64,000 bases of DNA from Rhyacophila brunnea. Its lineage: Eukaryota > Arthropoda > Insecta > Trichoptera > Rhyacophilidae. The DNA lies in assembly GCA_022495005.1 (NCBI GenBank), contig JAGYXB010001580.1, positions 1 through 64,000 of the forward strand, read 5' to 3'. Under the pieces are notes generated by a model, which was not told where the DNA came from, ran no database searches, and saw only the letters and a program-made list of their open reading frames with translations. This document shows positions 22,251-33,654 of this stretch, in pieces. The first letter of the stretch is position 1; the number at the start of each line of letters is the position of its first letter. Both the position numbers and the translations under genes were made by a program.

Positions 22251-23745
22251 GTGCCCAAAAGAAATCTCCCGAGAATTTGATGTCACAGATGCAAACTTCC
22301 TCCTCTATAAATCTACGTTTTCTTTGAATAACTAAAGAACTATTCATATTTTTAATCAAGAGATTACGTTTACGTGTAAAGGTTCAAATACTTGTTATTG
22401 AAATATAGATTTTATTAACTTACAATACTGAAAAGGGACAAAAAAGGTCTTACATGACCTTTCTGGGCATGTTCACACACAAAAAATGGACCAATGAGGT
22501 AGTTTTCTACCTCTTCCACAAGGCAAAGAGCCAAACTCTTGAACCAATTACAAAAAAATTGTTTATTTCCCGGCTTTTCCGGAAAATTATAATCATTTAT
22601 TTAGGTAAAAATAAGCAAATTATGAATACCCATAGGTGGTACAAGTTTAGTAACAATCGTAAAAGTTCCTATAGTACTTTTGACATAGATTGTCCAAATA
22701 TCTATTAATTCATTTATCAGGTTCGCGGTTAAGAAAAATGAAAATGTTTTCGTTCAAAATGGTGCGTAATATAAAGATAAATTATCAAAATTACTGCTGC
22801 TCGCGTGTGTTAACGCAATCAGAATGGCGTAAAATTAAATTCTGCCGTTTCTTTTATACAAAAACTTCGCGCGCTAATTGTGGTCAGCCGGAAGTAAATA
22901 CAACCAAAATTTATTTAATTACATTTAAAAAACACTTAAAGTATAATTTTAGTTCCAATCTAGATTTCTACGACAAGTATTCATTTATAGAGTTTGAAAG
23001 TTACCTATTTCGAATGATTATTTAAAATTTAAAATTGATCTATCGGGGTTAATCGACAGATCTAAAGAACAATTTTTATTAGTAAATTAGGAAAGCAACC
23101 GAGTCCTTGGACTAACATTGTTAGAATTTCTATTTCCGAAATTCCTTCATCTATCTTTTACAAAGGTAGGTACTTAAATTCGTACCCTTTTGTTATGACT
23201 CAAAACATTAATTTATTATTTAAATTAGACGTGTGCAAACAGTATTTACAAAACGTAATCATTAGATTTTAATTTCGACAATATCTGATATCATAATTTA
23301 TTTATTTAAGATATTTCATTTTGATCGTCGGTAAATACATCGTAACCAAATTTGAAAAATAAAATTTATTTTTATATAATTCAAAATTAGATTAAATACA
23401 AATGGACATTTATTTACAATGTTTAGCAAATGATATCACATAAGTCGTTTACAATTTATTATCTATTTTTAACCTTAATCCTATACATTTTAATTACTTA
23501 CATTTTACCTTATAAGACCGTTTGGCCTTCTTGAAAGAAAACTCATCCATAGTTCACTCTGAGTGGCTATAAGTCGCTCAGACTGTACTATGGGACTCAT
23601 TACATAATTGTTATAGCTTCGTTTAGAGGTAGGCCACGTATTTTCAAGCAAAAATCGACATTTAAGGTCGGACCGAAAAGTTGTGACGTCACAAATTTAT
23701 CGAAAGAAAATGTCGGCTGATGGCGCACATTTTATGGTCGTGTCA
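22251..23745 (+). repeat. Left arm of 1.5-kb inverted repeat
   Basis: It is inverse-complementary to 28358-29844 over its full length, with a modest number of substitutions and small indels. The outer end is GTGCCC preceded by TA (22249-22250). The inner end is GGTCGTGTCA, followed by C and telomeric repeat. No gene is recognised in it; short frames in both arms are reading-frame noise. Confidence 0.9.
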
Positions 23746-23746
23746 C

Positions 23747-23770
23747 TACCTAACCTAACCTTACCTAACC
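23747..23770 (+). repeat. Telomeric-type (CCTAA)n, left flank of minus-strand LINE
   Basis: TACCTAACCTAACC and a variant CTTAC unit lie between the inner end of the left arm and the poly(T) of the LINE (23771-23779). The matching right flank is at 28333-28357. Confidence 0.9.
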
Positions 23771-23943
23771 TTTTTTTTTCGGCGGGGGAAAATCTTCGTA
23801 AGACACCACCAACAGTCAGCGACGACTGGCTGGTGATAGTGTGGGCTTTTTACCCACTAAAACCCCCCTCCTCTTCTCAGCTGCCACCCCGGAATCCGCT
23901 GGTAAGCAGTACTTCAGGGTGGCAGCTATGTCATTGTCCTATT

Positions 23944-26919
23944 TCAGGCCACGTTTAATCCTCGCCGGGATCTTTCGCCCTCTTCTTTTTCGCTCAGCAC
24001 GCACGATGCAAACTTGGACCATGCTGACCATGCATCACTACTCCCCAGCATAGAGGAGACCATGTTCGTCGGCGAGAGCTCCTGTTCACCTGTCTTGCAT
24101 TTCAAGATGGCTCTCAACTCTTGCCATGCTGGGCAGTCAAAAAGCGTGTGATTCGCATCATCCTCAATACATCCGCCGCACTGATGGCATTCACGGGCAG
24201 CTTCCTTACCTATTCTGTGTAGGTAAGTTCCGAAGCATCCGTGTCCAGTGAACATTTGTGTCAGGTGGTAGCTCAACTTGCCGTGTTTTCTCTGGCACCA
24301 TGCTTTGAGGTCACCGACGAGTCTATGCGTCCACCTGCCTTTTGCGGATGTATTCCACCTTTCTTGCCACTTATGCATGGTCAGCTCTCTGGCTTCAGCT
24401 TCTGTGTCCCGTTGTACACCGCTTGCCTTTTGTGTACTAGCAGGTCAATAGACGGGATTGCAGTAAGCACCAACACGGCTTCTTCCGACACCGTGCGGTA
24501 TGCCGATGCGACTCTCAGTGCACATCTCCGTTGAACTCTGGCTAGGCTCAGTCGTGTCCTCTCGATATATTTATTGCCTCTGCCCATATCGGAGCACCGT
24601 ATAGGAGTATGGAGTGTACGACTTCGCTATAGAGTTTTCTCCTTTTTGGTTTCGGCCCACCTATGTTAGACATGAGTCTGGCAAGGTCTTCGCCTACTTT
24701 CGCCGCTTTTGAAGCTGCTTTTTCCGCGTGCTCCGCAAAGCGTAGTTTATCGTCTATCTGCACTTCAAGGTACCGTAGAGATCGTGAGAATGGTACCACG
24801 AAGCCGTCAACCTCGAGTATTGGGGGAGCCAGCTTTCTTCGTCTTGTGAAAAAGACAGCTTCAGTTTTCTGGACGGCTAGTTCGAGTCCCGCATTGTTCA
24901 GCCATTTTTTCACGCTTCGTATGGCTTCTTCTCCAGCTAGGCGAAGCATTGGTACCGTTTTTGCCGTAACAAGGATAGCCATATCGTCAGCAAATGCTGT
25001 CATTGTGACTTCTTTTGGCATGGGCACCCTCAGCAGGCCATCGTACATGGCATTCCACAGGGCCGGTCCCAACACTGAACCTTGAGGAACCCCTGCTGTG
25101 ATGCTTCGCTCACACTTCTTACCCGCATTGTCATACTCTAGTACCCTATCGGAGAAATAGCTGCTTATTAGTTTTAGCAGATGTCCTTGGGTCCCAATTT
25201 CGATCAATGCGTTGAGGGTCCTTTCCCAATTGGCCGTGTTAAAGGCATTTTTAATATCCAGGGCAATCAGTACGCAATGTTTGCAGGCCTTTACGCTTCC
25301 GTGCCATGCATCCCGGATCATTGCTATGACCTTTGCTATTGCGTCGATGGTGGATCGGCCTGGTCGGAACCCATACTGTTGCGGCGATAGTCCCGTCTCT
25401 TTGCCTTCTAGGGATTGCTGGAGTCTTTGTAGGATTATTCCAGCAATTTCCCGACTGCGTCCAGCATGCAGAGTGGTCTATACGAAGAAGGGCCAGGTAT
25501 GCCTTGTTTCCCTTTAGAGATGAGCACGAGTCTTTGCTTCTTCCAAGGAGTTGCAAAGATTCCTTTGGATAGACAAGTATTATATTATACAGCTAGCAGT
25601 AGATCAGGGTCCCTCAAAGCGATTCGCTTAATAACCGCATTTGGGATGCAATCCGGGCCAAGTGCTTTGGTCACTTTAATCCGCTTTGCTGCTTCTATCA
25701 GTTCAGCCCGAGAGAATGGAATAACTACGTCGTCCTGGTCTGTCGCTGTCTGCTTTCCTCTCTCAGGATGCCGCGGAAAAAGTCCATCTACTACAGACTC
25801 CAGATTTTTTTTGTTCTCGAGGTAGGGGTCAACGGTTGTTTTCCAGAGCATGTTTCGCACTAGCTTGTAGGGCATTCCCCATGGGTCGGTGTTCATAGAG
25901 TGACACAGTTCTTCCCAGCATCTGGCTTTGCTCTCTTTGATGGCTCTCTGTAATGTTTTTTTGGCATCGTGGTAGGCAAGCCGTTTTTTCTCGTTGCAAG
26001 GACTTCGCTGCGCTCGGCGTCGGGATGATAGACACTCACGACGAATCACAGCAATTTTGTCGGTCCACCAGTAGACTGGCTTGCGCTGAGTGTGTCCGCT
26101 ACGCCTTGGCATCGATGCATCGCAAATGTGTCGTAGTGAATCATTGAGCGATCGGACCACGTTTTTAGCCCCCGTCCCGCTATCTATGGCGTTTATTATG
26201 TTGACTCGTCTTGCTTCAACCGCCTCGTCGAAGGCTTCCAAGTTGAGTTGTCGGACGCCCCAACCAGCAGTTATCATTTTTACTTGTTGTCTAGTGCGAT
26301 ATTCTTCTACCTCGAAGCTGATATACTGGTGGTCGCTGTTTGAGTAAATATCAAGGACCCGCCAATCTTTTACTCTTCCTGCAATATGCTCGTCCACAAA
26401 TGTAATGTCGATGACCGAGCCACTGCTGCCTCGGATAAAAGTATTTCTGCTACCAGTATTTGCTGCGTGTAGGTGCAGGTGGGATGCCATATTCGAGATC
26501 ATCGCTCCTCGTCTGTCTGTGGTAGCTGAACCGCACTCTGGAGCTTTAGAGTTGAAATCCCCTGCGATGATCACTGGTAAGGTGGACATCTTCACGTCGT
26601 CTTCGAGGCGTTGGATATCCTTTGCGAAAGTCTCGAGAGAAGAGTTAGGTGAGAAATAGCAGCTGTATATTCTCAGCTCTGCTGTTTCTGCCCATACCCA
26701 GCCACCATCTCTGTCGGTTCCAACACCTGTAATGCGTAGCTGGCCAGTCGGTGCGTAGATTGTGGATCTCGAGTTGGTGTCCGCATACCACCTGTTGGCT
26801 GCGTCGCGGTATTGCTCGGAGATAATCACGAGGTCCACTCGTCGCTCTTCAGTTATCTGTACCATCAGATCTTGGGCAACCTGGCAGCCATTGAGGATGA
26901 TTTGGAGGAGTCTTAACAT
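23944..26919 (-). pseudogene. LINE ORF2 (endonuclease and RT), several lesions
   Basis: It starts at the Met at 26919 (M-L-R-L-L-Q-I). The endonuclease shows A-G-D-F-N-S-K, D-I-T-F-V and S-D-H-Q. The first frame ends at a TAA near 25585, but RT homology continues in that frame past the stop. A shift near 25437 (G-K-L-L-E then I-I-L-Q-R-L) opens the frame running to 24548, containing V-P-Q-G-S-V-L-G-P and A-F-A-D-D. Further one-base shifts lie near 24575 and 24385. The C-terminus (23944-24378) has G-H-G-C-F-G and a C-H-Q-C ... H-T-L-F-D-C finger. The fragment at 1-1109 is its closest relative here and is unbroken over the shared part. Confidence 0.85.
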
Positions 26920-26946
26920 TTTTATCCTTTTTTCCTCTAATGATGC

Positions 26947-28084
26947 TTAGAAGGTTGCGCAGTTTCTTCTGCCTGTCTGATGGTCACAATTTATTTTTAA
27001 GATAGCGCAGGTCGTACAGTTTGGTTTGTTTTGACAAACTGCTGCTTCGTGGCCTTCCTGGCCACACCGGTTGCACTCCTTACTTCGGTCCACCAAGCTA
27101 CTGCAGTCGGCTGCCACATGTCCAAATCCACGGCATCTGAAACACCGCGGCAGATGAACACGCGGTCTCAGCCTGCAGTTGACCCAGCCAATCTGCACTT
27201 TTCCGGCCGTGATGAGTCCGGTAGATGCCACTCTTGGCAGTCTGGCGATTGCCAGTTGAGTTCCTCCGAAGGCAGGTTTCAATAAAAAAAAATTCGCATT
27301 CCTTCCTATCTCCGGTGAAACGGCCGATTGCGACTCAAGGAGCTTGCCCTCATCAGTGATGCGCCGTCAATTTCGCGTATCTCGACGGTGACGCTAGGGG
27401 TAAGTTTGCTGAGCGTCGCACTCTCACCAAGAACCCTGGCAATGGCCCCCGTCAGCTCGTCGGTTTGTTGCGTCCCATGTCTCATATGGAGTAGCAGGTT
27501 GCCTCGCTTCGATTTTCGAATGGACGACACTTCCACATCTCTCAGCGTTACCACTTTTTTTATCTTCCTGAGTGTGTCGGCATAAGATAAAGAAGAGCCT
27601 TCAGTTTGGATCTGAATTGCTTCATTCCTGGGTCCAGGAGGCGATCGCCGTTTCAATGATTTGACACGTGATTTCGTCTCTTCCGAGCCCTCCATTCTCT
27701 TAGCGGCTAGAGGCAGGTCTTTCACAGCCTGATTCGCCTTTTGCGAGGCCTCATGTTTGGTAGGCACTCTTTTGGCTTTTCTTGGCCTCTTAGAGACCTT
27801 CTGCCAGTTCTCTTCGGTTGTTTTCTTCTCTTTTTTTCTGTTTGCGTTGTTTTGTCGTTTTTGACAACTGTCAGCTCTGCAGAAAGGGCACTTGCGGCAT
27901 CCCTATGGGCAGCAATGCCGCGAATCAGTCTAGTGATTTCAACCAGCCCTTCTTTAATTGGGGCGCGTACATTGGTTTTTTCTTTAATGTAAACCATTAA
28001 AGAATTTACCCGCCCATCTAGTAAGTCGAACAACTTCCACATATCATCGTTTGTTTTAGTTTTTTTCTCCATAATATATCCCAC
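26947..28084 (-). pseudogene. LINE ORF1 (gag-like, zinc knuckles), two frameshifts
   Basis: Three consecutive frames on the minus strand together make an ORF1: 28084-27722 (charged N-terminus), 27767-27306 (central domain with E-I-D-G-A-S) and 27282-26947 (C-terminal knuckles). The knuckles are C-F-R-C-x4-H-x4-C, C-N-R-C-x4-H-x4-C and C-T-T-C-x5-C-x-H. The joins near 27750 and 27290 are frameshifts. ORF1 stops at 26947 and the first ORF2 Met is 26919, so the two ORFs are separated rather than overlapping, unlike the plus-strand LINEs. Confidence 0.75.
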
Positions 28085-28332
28085 GAGTAGCTAGGGAAAA
28101 AAGGTCCGTCCGACCAGAGCCCCGCATAGCCGGATAAGCCAGGATATTCATAGGGGTTGGCAGGTACCTATGAGTGATCGTTTGCGGCCTGTTATTTTGC
28201 GTCTACAGACCACTCATCCATCAGCACGATGCCTTCCACTTTATCTTGGATTAAAGACGTTGTCTGTTCTTGGTGACTGCCGGAGCAACTGAAGCCTCCC
28301 TACCACGGCAAGGTGACAGACGCAGGGAGGAA

Positions 28333-28357
28333 CCTAACCTTACCTAACCTAACCTAA
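28333..28357 (+). repeat. Telomeric-type (CCTAA)n, right flank of minus-strand LINE
   Basis: CCTAACCTTACCTAACC and further units end at CCTAA|TGACAC, where the right arm begins. The variant CTTAC unit also appears in the left flank (23747-23770), consistent with a target-site duplication of part of the tract. Confidence 0.9.
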
Positions 28358-29844
28358 TGACACGACCATAAAATGTGCGCCATCAGCCGACATTTTCTTT
28401 CGATAAATTTGTGACGTCACAACTTTTCGGTCCGACTTTAAATGTCAATTTTTGCTTGAAAATACGTGGCCTACCTCTAAACGAAGCTATAACAATTGTG
28501 TAATGAGTCCCATAGCACAGTTTGAGTGACTTATAGCCACTCAGAGTGAACTATGGATGAGTTTTCTTTCAAGAAGGCCAAACGGTCTTATAAGGTAAAA
28601 TGTAAGTAATTAAAATGTATAGGATTAAGGTTAAAAATAGATAATAAATTGTAAACAACTTATGTGATGTCATTTGCTAAACATTTTAAATAAATGTCCA
28701 TTTGTATTTAATCTAATTTTGAATTATATAAAAATAAATTTTATTTTTCAAATTTGGTTACGATGTATTTACCGACGATCAAAATGAAATATCTTAAATA
28801 AATAAATTATGATATCAGATATTGTCGAAATTAAAATCTAATAATTACGTTTTGTAAATACTGATTGCATACGTCTAAATTAATGTTTTGAGTCATAATA
28901 AAAGGGTACGAATTTAAGTACCTACCTTTGTAAAAGATAGATGAAGGAATTTCGGAAATAGAAATTCTAACAATGTAAGTCCTAGGACTCGGTTGTTTTC
29001 CTAATTTACAAATAAAAATTATTCTTTAGATCTGTCGATTAACCCCGACAGATCAATTTTAAATTTTAAATAATCATTCGAAATAGGTAACTTTCAAGCT
29101 CTATAAATGAATACTTGTCGTAGAAATCTAGATTGAAACCAAAGTTATACTTTTAAGTTAAAGTGTTTTTTAAATGTAATTAAATAAATTTTGGTTGTAT
29201 TTACTTCCGGCTGACCACAATTAGCGCGCGAAGTTTCCATATAAAAAAACGGCTGAATTTAATTTTACGCCATTCTGATTGCGTTAACACACGCGAGCGG
29301 TAATTTTGATTATTTATCTTCATGTTACGCACCATTTTGAACAGAAACATTTTCATTTTTCTTAACCGCGAACCCGATAAATGAATTAATAGATATTTAG
29401 ACAATCTATGTCAAAGGTACTATAGGAACTTTTATGATTGTTACTAAACTTGTATCACCTATGGGTATTCATAAGTTGCTTATTTTTACCTAATTAAATG
29501 ATTATAATTTTCCGGAAAAGCCGGGAAATAAACAGCTTTTCTGTAATTGGTCCAAGAGTTTGGCTCTTTGCCTTGTGGAAGAGGTAGAAAACTACCTCAT
29601 TGGTCTATTTTTCGCGTGTGAACACGCCCAGAAAAGTCATGTAAGACCTTTCTTGTCCCATTTCAGTATTGTAAGAAAATAAAATCTATATTTCAATAAC
29701 AAGTATTTGAACCTTTACAGGTAAACGTAATCTCTTGATTAAAAATATTAATAGTTCTTTAGTTATTCAAAGAAAATATAATTTTAGAGTGGGGGAAGTT
29801 TGCATCTGTGACGTCAAAATCTCGGGGGACCCCCTTCTGGGCAC
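28358..29844 (-). repeat. Right arm of 1.5-kb inverted repeat
   Basis: It is inverse to 22251-23745. It starts TGACACGACC at the centre and ends GGGCAC, followed by TA (29845-29846). The TA on both outer edges is compatible with a 2-bp target duplication of a mariner-like process. No coding sequence is recognised. Confidence 0.9.
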
Positions 29845-30105
29845 TATAAAACGCCATACATTTCCATCTACTTCAGTCGTCGATTTTCCAATAGCACCGA
29901 AAGGTCGTGCTCAAGTGCGGAGTAAATCCGTATAGTTTTAAATATTCTCGCGATATATTTCTTTTACGAAATATTCCGTCGCGTCATCAGTTAAGACGTC
30001 ACAACGGGTGACGTGGTGATTCGAGCTGTCAGTTGATATTGTAAACAACGTATCGTCACAGTGTCGCGTCATCAGTCGCGATATTATATTTTTATAAAAG
30101 GAACA

Positions 30106-30225
30106 TGGGTTGGGCGAATGGCTAACAAGTGACAACCATTCTTCGCAAAAAGTTTATTTATTAATATAATTTCTATTCAGTGGAGCCCAATGTGTTTCGC
30201 TTTGGAGCAAAAATGTTAATTATTT
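30106..30225 (+). repeat. Dispersed repeat, inverted relative to 32097-32218
   Basis: GGGTTGGGCGAATGGCTAAC and the following roughly 100 bases reappear inverted at 32097-32218 with about 85-90 percent identity by eye. The intervening 1.9 kb holds a hAT-type element. They may be two inverted copies of one short interspersed element, or the ends of a larger one. Confidence 0.65.
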
Positions 30226-30624
30226 AGCTAGGTACCTACTGTATTCTCTTTACTGAGTATTCACACATACATGATTTATAAATAATAATATGTAATGTTT
30301 AATATACTCACGTTATAGGTTACTTTTGTTACAGTTGCATAATAGTGCATTGTAAATATCTATAGGTCATACCACAGAACTGAGTAATAAGATATGCGAA
30401 AGCCAGTCACCATCGACCAAGAATTTGAAGCCAGCAATGCAAGAAATACTAAGCCCGTTTAGTGTCTTCGAATATTGCCAATTTTGAATGCGCGTTTCGT
30501 TTATGTTAGAAACTTTAATGCATATTATGATACATAATGTAAATACTGAAAATAACATATTCTTTATCACGTGGTTGTTGACTATACTACTACTACCACT
30601 ACTACTACTATGACTTATAGATAT

Positions 30625-31732
30625 CAGTGGCGAAGGCTCCATACTAAGCGATTATTTAAAGCTTACCTTCTATTTTCAAGTATTTAATTTATATAAATAA
30701 ATATCTATATTGTAGGACATTGTAGGTTATAATAAAAATATTGATTGCCATCTATCGTCGTTATTTATAAGTAGAGCTTTTAATTTAGTCATGTTTCGAA
30801 TCAAAAATAAATGACGGAACGTCCAACGTGAGTGCTATTTTTAGAATTATTTCAACGATAATCCAAGCCGAATTTTCTACCGAAATTCAGTTGCCAACTT
30901 CATGCATGTCTGGGTTTTTGTTCGAGACTCAGAAGCGTTAACAGACAAGCTTATTCGAAATGTTGATTTGTTTATTTTCTTTGCTTATCTTTAAAAGCAA
31001 ATAATAAATAATAAGGATGATTAAAAAAAAATAACTATTGTGTTCGATCACATATAATTTATAAATTATTATTAAAAATAAATATTGTATTAATTCGCGA
31101 TTATTATTTAGGTTACTTCAGTCATAGACAAACATAACATGCTATTCACAGTTTATGTCATTTTGACATGTCAAAGCGGTGGTAAAGGCTTATTTTATAA
31201 TACAAAATTCATTGTGTTACTGTGAATGTGGATAAATTATCTCATATTGTACCGAAATCATTCGCCAGTGCTTTAAATATATAAGTACCTATTTATTAAA
31301 TTGTGTAGTGTCCCGGTAGAAAATGTGCGAACGATTGCATTTAAAAATTATCAAAGCTTGACCTTCCAAGGGTTCATTTAGATTTGAATACAGCAAAAAA
31401 ACTTATATTAGACATTTTCACAACAATTTATAAATGATAAATATTTGTTTTTAACTGACAGTTATACATTAAACAAACTTTTTTGTTGGCGATGCGTATT
31501 GTTTGGTAAAGAAAGTATGCGTGGAATTCTACTGCCATAAGTGATTTAAATAATTTGACAAATTCAGCGGTGAAACCTATGACCAGTGTGTCGTTGTCAT
31601 TAGTGTGCACCTATTCATCAGTAGTAATATCGTAAGTATTATCTTCTTATTTCCCGTAAGTTACCTGACAAGTGTTCTCTTTTCTCTGATCTCCACAGCT
31701 TACCTCTTTCCAAAAGTCACCCTTCGCCACTG
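30625..31732. mobile_element. hAT-type non-autonomous element with 8-bp duplication
   Basis: The left end CAGTGGCGAAGG and right end CCTTCGCCACTG are 12-base terminal inverted repeats. Both flanks read ATAGATAT (30617-30624 and 31733-31740), the 8-bp target duplication typical of hAT. The interior is AT-rich with no transposase frame. Confidence 0.85.
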
Positions 31733-31740
31733 ATAGATAT

Positions 31741-32649
31741 ACCTACCTAATATAATGTTTTCCTAATTCCCACCAATAAATAGCTGGCACTACATAATAT
31801 TACTAATAAAAATCATCAATTATCTATACTTACATGATTCCAATATATTACACAAGGAATTATAAATCTGGATCTATGTAAAAGAAGTGCCTATGTCAAA
31901 ATTGTCTAATATGTACTAAGTTAAGTGTTGAAAAGTTCTTAAAATTTTCAAAAATTGCTTTATTTTTTAGTCTTGTCCAAATTATTTATTTGTATTAAAA
32001 ACAACAAAAAAAAATCTATAGTGCATCATTATTGTTAAAATTATCAATTAACAAGTCTGAAAAGTATTAAACAATCGCTTAAACTGGAACGAGCTAAATA
32101 ATTAAAATTTTTGCTCCAAAGCGCAATACATTGGGCTCCATTGAATGGAAATTATATTAATAAATAAACTTTTTGCAAAGAGTGTTGTCACTTGTTAGCC
32201 ACTCGCTCAACCCATTGGGTCTTTACGCTACTACGTACTTATCTATAAAAATCATTAATACCCTAAATGAATTAAATAACAGCATTTATCTATAGTAAAA
32301 GTTAAAGTAGGTAGGTATCGCCAGCTTTGTATTTTCAAAAATGCCTACTTACTAAAGGTTTCAAATCAACTAGTCCATTGTCCACACGCAAAATTTATGT
32401 GTATAAGAAACATTTGATCTGGTTTTATATACAAATATAAATATACATATTAATACAATAAGAGAACATTTTTCACATATTTTTTTTATTCAAATGTTTT
32501 GGTAAGATTATAGGAATCTGAATAAAACATTTGAAACCATAATATTCTAATAATAAAGATAATCTCCTAATATAATATTTTACCAATTACCACCAATAGC
32601 TGTAGATAATTTATACCATTAAAGTGCAATATTACTTACTAATATACTA
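31741..32649. other. AT-rich DNA without recognised gene
   Basis: It contains the inverted repeat copy at 32097-32218 and otherwise only AT-rich sequence. No splice-bounded or long open frame is seen. Confidence 0.5.
32097..32218 (-). repeat. Dispersed repeat, inverted copy of 30106-30225
   Basis: On the minus strand it reads GGGTTGAGCGAGTGGCTAAC, continuing through TTTATTTATTAATATAAT and GGAGCCCAATGTATT, and matches 30106-30225. Confidence 0.65.
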
Positions 32650-32653
32650 ATAC

Positions 32654-33197
32654 TGTTATGGATCTGTAACTCCCCTCTGTATAATATCTCCCCAATGACA
32701 ATAAATTGTCTTTTGTTGATTCATCGATACCCTAAGTTACTAATGATGTACTATTGTTAAGAATATTCGATCGCTGTGATTTTGACTATTACAATGTACC
32801 TACTCAATATTATATTATTGATCAACCCCAATTTATCCACTCTATCTAGCTGTGTTACTACACACATATAAATCCTTATACATGAACTATGTGTCACTAA
32901 TATTACTTACTTACTATTTCATATTAATACTATTGTAAATGATCCTTGGATTCATTCAACTCGGACAATTCAACTTGTTCAAACATAATTCAGCTCTGCT
33001 CACCGAGCTGTTTCACTGCGGATCGAACCCTATTGAGTTCTTTCCCTTTTATTTATACACCATGTAATTGTAAATTGAGTAAAAACATCTCTGAATATTA
33101 ACATCCATCGAGTCTTATTACTGACATGAACCTTCCACTGGATCACGAGAAGGATCGGAGCCCGTTGGTAAGGATTTCCGTTGCCGAAAACATAACA
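32654..33197. mobile_element. Solo LTR, 544 bp
   Basis: It starts TGTTATG and ends CATAACA, perfect 7-base inverted ends of the TG...CA type. ATAC flanks both sides (32650-32653 and 33198-33201), a 4-bp target duplication. No PBS or internal region adjoins, so recombination between LTRs probably removed the body. Orientation is not assignable. Confidence 0.8.
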
Positions 33198-33654
33198 ATA
33201 CTAGCTAATACTAATATATTTCACAGGGAATTAAAAATATAATATTATTTATTTATAATATTTAACAAAATATTGCTATTTCGGTAACTTACAATATTAA
33301 TGTCTAAATAAAACACTTAAAAATACGTAACAAAACCATCGTAATACAAGGAACACACATTAAAAAATAGGTAGGTAAGTATATTATAAATACAATCACA
33401 TCGTATACTGTATAGGTATATTATTTATGTAGTTTCAACATTAAATTATTTAAAATCAATAAAGACATCTCATAAAATTCGTATTGAATCTAATTGGAAT
33501 AGCAAACTAGCGCCACATGTTGTAGAATACGTTTTCCACGGTGAAATGTTCAACGAAGAACTCGTCATTTGATTAAATGTTGCACGAACTCATGTTTCAC
33601 GTACTGCGGCGCACGAATAAGTGTTCCACGTTGAACTGTTTACGTACAAATTTC

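Larger units (their letters stand above)
23771..28331 (-). mobile_element. SART-orientation telomere-repeat LINE (R1 type), about 4.56 kb
   Basis: A minus-strand LINE with a short poly(A) of nine bases, followed on its own strand by GGTTAGG repeats. This is the opposite polarity to the elements at 1110-13405 and is the arrangement I associate with SART. ORF1 has three CCHC-like knuckles. ORF2 has an R1-type endonuclease and RT plus a C-terminal finger, with no RNase H between them. The 5' end at about 28331 begins after TTAGG repeat with TTCCTCCCTGCG. Telomeric repeat flanks both ends, so it inserted into the centre of the 22251-29844 palindrome. Confidence 0.88.

Noticed and set aside
22454..23025. 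Open frames of 84 and 111 codons in the left palindrome arm, and a 67-codon partner in the right arm
   Set aside because: Frames differ between arms because of indels; the sequence evolves as non-coding.
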